Below are positions 57,948 to 64,000 of a DNA stretch of 64,000 bases, in pieces (within the stretch, counting starts at the first letter, position 1; every line of letters begins with the position of its first letter). The translations under genes and the position numbers were made by a program. The notes beneath the pieces were generated by a model, which was not told where the DNA came from, did not search any database, and worked only from the letters and a program-made list of their open reading frames with translations. The stretch is from assembly GCA_902363555.1 (NCBI GenBank), contig CABJAM010000006.1, forward strand, positions 203,854 to 267,853, written 5' to 3'. Origin of the DNA: Lachnospiraceae bacterium (GTDB lineage Bacteria > Bacillota > Clostridia > Lachnospirales > Lachnospiraceae).

Positions 57948-58631
57948 ATGTTTTGGAAGCGTAAGGATAGGGCGAAAGACAGGGATTATGGAAAGACGAA
58001 TGAGCCGCTCAAAGCGGATACGGCACGTATTCCCGCATTTTTAAGCCGGCCGGCAGACCCGGTCGCAGAGCGGTTTTTCAGCGCCGATATGATCACTGTC
58101 AGCGATAAAAAATGTGGTTATAAAGTGGATGTTTATGGAAATTCTGCCGGAGTACTGCCACAGATCGTTCAACACACGACCGGTTATGAGATTGACGAAG
58201 TACATATATATTATAAAAAAGATTCGCCATCCTGGTATGTGATTTCTACGATGAAAACACCGGCGGTACGGACATCACCGCTGAGTAATGCTGTACTCGC
58301 CCCTTATAATCTGTCAAAGAGCTTTGGCATGTATGAGCCTATGTTGAATGTGCCGCAGGTATGGGCTGTCAATGACTATGAAAGCCTGGAATTGTATGAT
58401 CTTGGGGCGTGGTCGGATTACGACAGAGAAAGAGGTCTGGAGGAGTCACATGTGTTCTGTCATGTTTTCAAAATGAACAGGAAAATGTATAAGGATTTTA
58501 TTCTGGCTGCCAGAAAAGATATTTATAGCTGGAAACTGGAATGTCTGCTTGAGACGCAAACGAAAGAGATCTCGCAGGCGGATTTTGTTCCGCCGGGATA
58601 TTTTTTCGGAACTTTTACGCCGTTGATTTAG
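57948..58631 (+). CDS. Hypothetical protein, no recognised family
   Basis: A 227-residue soluble protein. I do not recognise it. The N-terminus is basic and charged (WKRKDRAKDRDYGK), the middle alternates strands and loops (KVDVYGNSAGVLPQIVQH, VHIYYKKDSPSWYVIS), and there are no membrane segments or Cys motifs. A GGAGGAGG site supports the ATG. It is bracketed by the tandem repeats upstream and a terminator at 58639-58669. Confidence 0.65.
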   Translation: MFWKRKDRAKDRDYGKTNEPLKADTARIPAFLSRPADPVAERFFSADMITVSDKKCGYKVDVYGNSAGVLPQIVQHTTGYEIDEVHIYYKKDSPSWYVISTMKTPAVRTSPLSNAVLAPYNLSKSFGMYEPMLNVPQVWAVNDYESLELYDLGAWSDYDRERGLEESHVFCHVFKMNRKMYKDFILAARKDIYSWKLECLLETQTKEISQADFVPPGYFFGTFTPLI

Positions 58632-58638
58632 GAAAATC

Positions 58639-58669
58639 CGGGGGTTCCCAATGGGAATCCCCGACTTTT
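58639..58669. terminator. Terminator between convergent genes
   Basis: CGGGGGTTCCC (58639-58649) pairs with GGGAATCCCCG (58653-58663), then ACTTTTA. On the minus strand it is followed by ATTTTCC, so it can serve uxuB too. Confidence 0.75.
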
Positions 58670-58700
58670 ATCTATCCGGACAATTATTGTTATAAAATAT

Positions 58701-60326
58701 TTATACGTATTTCTCCAATGTAGCCCGAACTGCCCCTGGCCCCTTGAGCATCTGTGAAAAGTAATCGCACACAAGGCCGGCCAGTCCGGTGGCGTACAGG
58801 TTGACGCCCCAGATCTTAGCATCGGACAGTACGGGTTCTAATTGCCGGGATATACTTTCCGGTGACGGCTGTGTTTCGGAATCAAGGTGGAACACAGCCA
58901 TATACGGCCGCATGGTATCCAGCAGTGGGTCCGGGCTTAATTCAAAGGCATTTCCGTGGTCATCCACAGCCATAAGATAGCGCAGCCATCCGGCAAAGAC
59001 CAGGGGAATCCGTTCCAGATCCTCAACGTGGAGCCCCGGAGTGCGCTCATAAGCCCGGATCGTTTCTCCGAATCGGATGGCCAGCTTCTGGGACGTATCG
59101 GTGGCGATGCGCTGAGGGGTATCCGGCATAAATGGATTTGGAATACGGATGTTTAATACGGTATCAATAAAATCCCTTGGATTTAATATGCCGGGATTGA
59201 CCACCACAGGAAGTCCTTCGATGTAGCCGATACCTTCCACAAGCTTTTTCAATGTTGTATCCTGCATTTCCTCAGATATCCGCTCATAGCCCAGCAGACA
59301 GCCAAATACAGCCAGCGCCGTATGCAGCGGATTCAGACAGGTACAGACCTTCATTTTCTCCACTTTATCCACGGTAGCCCGGTCGGTGAAGATGAAACCT
59401 CCCTTTTCCAGGGCAGGGCGTCCGGCAGGAAAGGCATCCTCGATGATCAGGTATTCGCATTCCTCAGCGTTGACAAAGGGAGCCACATACGTATTTTTTG
59501 TGGTGACGATGGGAGCCGGCGCTTCTACACCATCCTTTTTCAGGATTTCCTCTACTGCTTCATTGGGTCTCGGAGTGATCTTGTCGATCATCGTCCATGG
59601 GAATGAAACCTTCCCGGGATCATTGATATATTCATAAAATCCTTTTTCTACCCGGCCATTTTCGCTCCAGGCCTGCGCAAATGCGGCGACTGCATCGTGC
59701 AGCTTCGTGCCATTATGCGAACAATTGTCCATGCTGACCATGGCGATCGGTTTTTGACCGGATCGATAGCGGGTATAAAGTAATGCGGACAGCTTGCCAA
59801 GATAGCTCTCGGGATGCGTTGGCCCATTTTCCATATCCGCGGCCACCTGGGGCAGCGGGCGGCCCTGGCCGTCGGTGAGACTGTAGCCTTTTTCTGTGAT
59901 GGTAAAGGTAGCCATCTGAAGGGAATCCGACTGGAAGATTTGTATGAGACGATTGTAATCCGGAGCATTATCCGAATCCAGAACAAGGGATTCCACAACA
60001 CTTCCCACCACGGTCTTTTCCACAGTGCCGTCGGATTTTAAGGTGACAAGAATGCTGTAATCGTCATGGGGGTGGTTCATTTTTTCAATGATCTCATAGT
60101 CATAGCCCTCAGCGACGATAAGGCCCCGATCCAGAGTGCCGTTATTTAACAGATTTTGGACCACATTGGCCTGGAAGGCGCGGAAAATATTACCGGCGCC
60201 AAAATGTATCCAGAAGGGCAGCGTCTTTGTTTTTTGGGCCACAGCTTCACGGTCAAAGCTAGGCAGGGCATAGCCGGCGGCTTCCCAGGGGGCTTTTTCG
60301 GTAAGTCCGGAATTATTCAGCTTCAT
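58701..60326 (-). CDS. uxuB: D-mannonate oxidoreductase (fructuronate reductase, UxuB-like)
   Basis: Interconverts D-fructuronate and D-mannonate with NAD(H) in hexuronate catabolism. Mannitol-dehydrogenase family: FWIHFGAGNIFRAFQANVV (nucleotide-binding), the active-site region with DNCSHNGTKL and FPWTMIDKITPRP, and LNPLHTALAVFGCLLG. Length 541 fits the family. The gene overlaps uxuA by 4 bp, so the two are translationally coupled. No uronate isomerase or transporter is in the window. Confidence 0.93.
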   Translation of the reverse strand: MKLNNSGLTEKAPWEAAGYALPSFDREAVAQKTKTLPFWIHFGAGNIFRAFQANVVQNLLNNGTLDRGLIVAEGYDYEIIEKMNHPHDDYSILVTLKSDGTVEKTVVGSVVESLVLDSDNAPDYNRLIQIFQSDSLQMATFTITEKGYSLTDGQGRPLPQVAADMENGPTHPESYLGKLSALLYTRYRSGQKPIAMVSMDNCSHNGTKLHDAVAAFAQAWSENGRVEKGFYEYINDPGKVSFPWTMIDKITPRPNEAVEEILKKDGVEAPAPIVTTKNTYVAPFVNAEECEYLIIEDAFPAGRPALEKGGFIFTDRATVDKVEKMKVCTCLNPLHTALAVFGCLLGYERISEEMQDTTLKKLVEGIGYIEGLPVVVNPGILNPRDFIDTVLNIRIPNPFMPDTPQRIATDTSQKLAIRFGETIRAYERTPGLHVEDLERIPLVFAGWLRYLMAVDDHGNAFELSPDPLLDTMRPYMAVFHLDSETQPSPESISRQLEPVLSDAKIWGVNLYATGLAGLVCDYFSQMLKGPGAVRATLEKYV

Positions 60327-61444
60327 TGGCGACAGCTCCTTTCGTTAGTTTCGCTGGCTTTTAACGCAGCGGCTTTAGCTTTCTCACTTTTTTCAATGGC
60401 TTCCCACAGCCCGTTCAGGTAAGTGGCACCAAGCGCGCGGTCGTACAGGCCGTAGCCGGGCATGGCCACCTCGCCCCAGATCATCCGGCCATGGTCCGGG
60501 CGGATGGGGCCGTCAAAACCGATATCGTAAAGGGCTTTCATAATTTCATACATATCAAAGGTGCCGTCTGCGGACAGATGGGCCGATTCCTCAAAGTTTG
60601 TGGGGGAGTTGAATTTCAGATTGCGCACGTGGGCAAAATGGATTCGTCCTTTCAGTGAGCGGATCATATCCGGCAGGTCATTTTCCAGATTGGTTCCATA
60701 GGAGCCGGAGCAGAAGGTAACGCCGTTGTGGGGGTTATCTACCATGTTCATCATGCGCAGGATATTGGCCTTATTGATGATGATCCGGGGCAGGCCGAAA
60801 ACACTCCAGGCCGGGTCATCGGGATGAATCGCCATATTGATATCGTATTTATCACACACCGGCATGATGCGTTCCAGGAAATATTTTAAATTGGCAAATA
60901 ATGTCTCGTCATCAATATTTTTATACATGGCAAAAAGGTCCTTGATCTTTGCCATGCGCTCCGGTTCCCAGCCGGGCATGATGGCGCCGTTGGTATCCCC
61001 GGCGATGAATTTAAACATTTCTTCGGGATTCAGAGCGTCCACGGCATCCTGGGTATAGGCAAGAACTGTGGAGCCGTCAGGTCTTACACGGGCCAGCTCC
61101 GTCCGGGTCCAGTCGAATACAGGCATGAAGTTGTAGCATACAAGGTGTATGTCCTCCTGTCCAAGATTTTCCAGGGTTTCAATATAATGATCAATGTACA
61201 TATCGCGGTCCGCGCTGCCGGTTTTGATGGCGTCATGGACGTTGACGCTTTCAATGCCGGACACGCGAAGCCCTGCGGCTGCAACCTCATCCTTCATAGC
61301 TTTGATGCGCTCACGGCTCCATACCTGGCCGGGGGCTGTGTCGTACAGTGTGGTGATAACGCCGGTGACGCCGGGAATCTGGCGGATCTGCTGTAATGTA
61401 ACGGTATCAAAGGCGGAACCGTACCATCTTAATGTCATTTCCAT
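60323..61444 (-). CDS. uxuA: D-mannonate dehydratase
   Basis: Dehydrates D-mannonate to 2-keto-3-deoxygluconate. Begins MTLRWYG, then IPGVTGVITTLYD, LVCYNFMPVFDWTRTEL, MAIHPDDPAWSVFGLPRII (metal His), GVTFCSGSYG, HFAHVRNLKF and RPDHGRMIWGE. Length about 374 is typical. ATG 61444 is chosen; TTG 61450 is an alternative. The promoter at 61492-61519 lies just upstream. Confidence 0.94.
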   Translation of the reverse strand: MEMTLRWYGSAFDTVTLQQIRQIPGVTGVITTLYDTAPGQVWSRERIKAMKDEVAAAGLRVSGIESVNVHDAIKTGSADRDMYIDHYIETLENLGQEDIHLVCYNFMPVFDWTRTELARVRPDGSTVLAYTQDAVDALNPEEMFKFIAGDTNGAIMPGWEPERMAKIKDLFAMYKNIDDETLFANLKYFLERIMPVCDKYDINMAIHPDDPAWSVFGLPRIIINKANILRMMNMVDNPHNGVTFCSGSYGTNLENDLPDMIRSLKGRIHFAHVRNLKFNSPTNFEESAHLSADGTFDMYEIMKALYDIGFDGPIRPDHGRMIWGEVAMPGYGLYDRALGATYLNGLWEAIEKSEKAKAAALKASETNERSCRQ

Positions 61445-61491
61445 AATCAATCGTTCCTTTCATGGGCAGTTTTTAAATTTCATCTGATTAA

Positions 61492-61519
61492 ATTATATGA
61501 AAATGGGGGGATATTCCAA
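61492..61519 (-). promoter_or_regulatory. Putative promoter of uxuAB
   Basis: On the minus strand TTGGAA and TATAAT are spaced 16 bp. Several ATTGC-like direct repeats upstream (61518-61560) could be operator sites. Confidence 0.5.
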
Positions 61520-61695
61520 TTGCCAAAATTGCGGTAGACATTGCAAATGTTGCGGGAGGATGGCAGGCCTGATATATTTTTGAATTTTCGATTCGATGGC
61601 AGAATATGTTTCCCATTTTTGAAAATACTAATTAAAAAGCACAAGAGCGTGTTTTAAAAATGCTCACAATAATGAAAGAAATCGAGGATATGCTG

Positions 61696-62127
61696 ATGGA
61701 AACACAAACAACGGAATTATTAAAGAAGTGCAGTGAAGGCTGCAAAATGGCAGTAAACAGTATGGAGCAGGTCAAACCTTATGTAAAGGACAGCCATTTA
61801 AAAGAGGTGCTGGATCGTTACGATTGCGAATATCAGCGGTTGGATGAGGAAACTACAGGCCTGCTCAACGCTATGGGGGATGAGGAAAAGGAGCCGGGGG
61901 CCATGGCCTCCACCTTTTCCTGGATCAGTACGGAGGTTAAGCTGATGCTTAAGGACGACAGTCATCAGATTGCCAAAATAATGATGAAAGGAAGCAATAT
62001 GGGCATCCAGTCCATGAGCGAATCCATCAATAAATATACGGATGCCTCGGAAAAAAGCCGGGCGGTGGCAAAAGATATCGTCAGCGTGGGAGAAAACTTT
62101 TCAGGCGAAATGAAGCAGTTTTTATAG
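61696..62127 (+). CDS. Small four-helix-type protein of unknown function
   Basis: A 143-residue helical protein (TTELLKKCSEGCKMAVNSMEQV ... EVKLMLKDDSHQIAKIMMKG, in parts) with amphipathic periodicity, like a ferritin-like or PA2169/DUF2383-type bundle, but without clear metal ligands. ATG 61696 has GAGG 8 nt upstream; the ATG at 61660 has no site. It is divergent from uxuA and convergent with the ABC transporter genes, with a shared terminator at 62179-62214. Confidence 0.7.
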   Translation: METQTTELLKKCSEGCKMAVNSMEQVKPYVKDSHLKEVLDRYDCEYQRLDEETTGLLNAMGDEEKEPGAMASTFSWISTEVKLMLKDDSHQIAKIMMKGSNMGIQSMSESINKYTDASEKSRAVAKDIVSVGENFSGEMKQFL

Positions 62128-62178
62128 GAAACTATTTTACTGGAGAAATGAAGTAGTTTTTTATGGTCCAAAGAGTAC

Positions 62179-62214
62179 AAGGCCGGCACCTGACAGAATC
62201 AGGCTACCGGCCTT
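62179..62214. terminator. Bidirectional terminator
   Basis: AAGGCCGGCACCTGA (62179-62193) pairs with TCAGGCTACCGGCCTT (62199-62214), one bulge, with A/T ends on both sides, between convergent genes. Confidence 0.8.
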
Positions 62215-62221
62215 TAAGTGT

Positions 62222-62992
62222 CTAAAGCTGCTTTTTGTTGAATCGTAAAATGGCTGCGCCGATGGCCAGTAAAATAAGCAGGAGGGTCACGGCCGCCGCC
62301 TTATAAAAAGCATCCGGCGCCACGGCCTGCGATAACAGGTTTCCCGAGGACAGCAGTTGTACCGGCATGTATGGAGCAAGCGCCGGGATCATGCTCAAAA
62401 GGTAGACGGCCAGAAAAACACCGCCGGTAAAGAGCAGCACGGAGACATTGGCCGAAAACAGGGCGGATCCCAGGAGGATCAGCGATATGAGCCAAAGCCC
62501 CAAAAGATAAATGCATGCGGCGCTGCCGACCAGATGATGGGCGATGCTGTTATCCCAGAAATAGGCATTGTACCCGTAGGTGATCAAATAACACAGCCAA
62601 TAACACAGTGTCCATACAGCGGCGGCGGCCAGTGCCTTGGCGATGATTACCTTCCAGCGGGAAAGCCCTTTAGTGAGCATATTTACCAGGGTTCCTCTCT
62701 GGTATTCAGTCGTGAGTAATCCGCAGAACATGACGACGACCACGATCAATGTCAGAGAAATATTTTTATAATATTGCTGCCAGGAGAGCATGGCATTTAC
62801 GGTAATCTCCTGAATGATAAGTCCCTGCTCGGCCATGGATTCCGAGAGCATTTCATAAAGCCACGGTGTAAGCTTTGCCATGGCCGGGTTCATAATGCCG
62901 AACAGCACAAAGATAATGACCATGATCGTCAGCTTTCCGGTGCGTATCTGTTCTGTAAATTCTTTCCTTATAAATGCGGATAGCTGTCTCAT
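62222..62992 (-). CDS. ABC-2 type transporter permease
   Basis: Membrane subunit of an ABC exporter: six hydrophobic segments, first after the charged MRQLSAFIRKEFTEQIRTGK. The region YQRGTLVNMLTKGLSRWKVI is a typical ABC-2 coupling stretch. The start ATG 62992 overlaps the stop of the ATPase gene by 4 bp (ATGA). Substrate unknown; such pairs often confer peptide-antibiotic resistance or export. Length 257. Confidence 0.9.
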   Translation of the reverse strand: MRQLSAFIRKEFTEQIRTGKLTIMVIIFVLFGIMNPAMAKLTPWLYEMLSESMAEQGLIIQEITVNAMLSWQQYYKNISLTLIVVVVMFCGLLTTEYQRGTLVNMLTKGLSRWKVIIAKALAAAAVWTLCYWLCYLITYGYNAYFWDNSIAHHLVGSAACIYLLGLWLISLILLGSALFSANVSVLLFTGGVFLAVYLLSMIPALAPYMPVQLLSSGNLLSQAVAPDAFYKAAAVTLLLILLAIGAAILRFNKKQL

Positions 62993-63891
62993 TGTCCGAC
63001 CACCTCCATAAAAAGAGATTCCAGTGTGGGCTCGCACATTTCAATGCGCTGGGCATAAATTTGATTTTGCAAAAGCAGACCCATGGCCGCCGCCATATCC
63101 TTTTCACTGCGCCCGGCAAAGCTTAAATGGGTCTGGCTGTCCATGCGGCCGCCGGGATAGAGTCCGGAAAATTTAAGGATATCCCCGGTATTATAAAATT
63201 CAATCTCAAATCCGCTGCCCGAATGGATCTGGCGCAGCTCATCCATAGTTTTTTGGACGGCCAGGCGGCCGTTGTGGAGCACGCCGATCTCATCGCATAT
63301 ACGCTCCACATCGGATAGGATATGGGTGGAAAATATAACCGTCGTCTTCCCCCGTACAGTCCGCAGTATATCCAGTATTTCCTTTCGGCCTATGGGGTCC
63401 AGGGCGGAGGTGGGTTCGTCGCAGATGAGCAGCATCGGTTCACCAAGAAGTGCCTGTGCAATGCCAAGGCGCTGCTTCATTCCCCGGGAAAAGCCCTGAA
63501 TCTTTTTTGTATCGTGCTCCAGCCCAACTAAAGGCAGCAGCTCGTCAATCCGCCGTTTGCGCAGGTTCCTGTCCATCCCTGTGATTTCACCACATAGATT
63601 TAAGTATTCCGCAGGCTTCATATAACCGTAAAATTCAGGCACATCCGGGAGATAACCGATATATTGGTTCGTTTTATTTTGGCCATAGGCCACTGGCTGG
63701 CCATTGACACGAATACAGCCGCTATCGGGAGCGCACAGTCCCAGAATCATTTTCATGGTTGTCGTTTTCCCGGCGCCGTTCTTGCCGATAAAGCCATAGA
63801 TCGTTCCCTCAGGCACATTAAGGCTCAAATGGTCGATGACCGAATGTCTCCCAAAGCGTTTGGAGACATCGGAGAGTGTGAGCATATTCAT
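62989..63891 (-). CDS. ABC transporter ATP-binding protein
   Basis: ATPase partner of the permease. Walker A GKNGAGKTTTMKM, Q-loop region IGYLPDVPEFYGYM, signature GFSRGMKQRLGIAQALLG, Walker B LLICDEPTSALDP and switch His in STHILSDVERICDE. The C-terminal ~80 residues form a regulatory tail. ATG 63891 overlaps the stop of the preceding gene by one base (TGATG), so three genes are coupled. Length 300. Confidence 0.93.
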   Translation of the reverse strand: MNMLTLSDVSKRFGRHSVIDHLSLNVPEGTIYGFIGKNGAGKTTTMKMILGLCAPDSGCIRVNGQPVAYGQNKTNQYIGYLPDVPEFYGYMKPAEYLNLCGEITGMDRNLRKRRIDELLPLVGLEHDTKKIQGFSRGMKQRLGIAQALLGEPMLLICDEPTSALDPIGRKEILDILRTVRGKTTVIFSTHILSDVERICDEIGVLHNGRLAVQKTMDELRQIHSGSGFEIEFYNTGDILKFSGLYPGGRMDSQTHLSFAGRSEKDMAAAMGLLLQNQIYAQRIEMCEPTLESLFMEVVGQ

Positions 63892-64000
63892 CAGTCGTCC
63901 TCTTTTCCAAGAATAAAGTAAAGGATCGGGCCCCAGAACTGCATTCCCACAATGGCGAGAATGACCCACAGCATCCGCGAGCCGCGTTTATAATGGTCAT
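63891..64000 (-). CDS. PLDc_N-type small membrane protein (5' end outside window)
   Basis: The minus-strand frame from the window edge ends at TGA 63891-63893 and encodes RMLWVILAIVGMQFWGPI then LYFILGKEDD, the C-terminus of the phospholipase-D nuclease N-terminal (PLDc_N) membrane-protein family, which often accompanies ABC-2 exporters. About 36 residues are visible. It overlaps the ATPase start by one base. Confidence 0.75.
   Translation of the reverse strand, partial: DHYKRGSRMLWVILAIVGMQFWGPILYFILGKEDD

Overview
The window reads as a chromosomal segment of an anaerobic, low-to-mid-GC Firmicute, most likely a gut Lachnospiraceae-type clostridium. This rests on gene content and style: strong AGGAGG ribosome sites, a Csp-like subtilase, a DUF6062-like protein, corrinoid methyl-transfer accessory genes, YesM/YesN-type sugar regulation and UxuAB. 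No species can be named, and no rRNA or tRNA gene was seen.

Layout. 1-8.7 kb is a protein-quality block: an HtrA-type protease cut by the window edge, a second-type ClpX, a Csp-like subtilase, a zinc-ribbon protein, an M18 aminopeptidase and HflK/HflC. 8.9-11.0 kb holds an NCS2 nucleobase permease with a YheO-type regulator. 11.1-17 kb pairs molybdenum genes (mobA, ModE-like) with cell-surface genes (five SH3 domains plus glucosaminidase, a cohesin-like protein, a polysaccharide deacetylase). Endonuclease IV, a DUF6062-like protein and an O-acetylhomoserine sulfhydrylase follow.

20.5-26.7 kb is a visibly AT-richer signalling block: a hybrid kinase with two receivers, a separate Hpt protein, and a REC/HD-GYP/GGDEF output protein. 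Together these form a complete phosphorelay ending in cyclic-di-GMP turnover. A divergent GntR-type regulator with two winged-helix domains sits beside it. Decayed mobile-element debris lies at 26.7-27.8 kb. 27.9-30.5 kb is an overlapping phospholipid operon (flippase-like protein, PssA, Psd).

31.5-36.6 kb is a corrinoid module: a PocR/AraC regulator, a corrinoid carrier protein, a methionine-synthase-activation-like protein and a reductive activator, without a methyltransferase gene. 36.7-40.2 kb holds pentose-phosphate and pentose genes (AraD-type epimerase, transaldolase-like aldolase, split transketolase). 40.4-50.3 kb is a sugar operon: YesM/YesN two-component system, CUT1 ABC importer and LacZ-type beta-galactosidase.

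50.6-53.8 kb carries a GMP synthase whose glutaminase domain is mostly missing. A 14-bp repeat of the guaA 3' end (51898-51911 and 53823-53836) brackets a small decayed integrated element with TetR, a flavin reductase and a broken KTR protein. 54-64 kb holds an MGMT-like protein, a cation-efflux transporter with a long terminator-bearing leader, small enzymes, UxuAB, a helical protein and an ABC-2 exporter. Several families of short palindromic intergenic repeats recur along the window.
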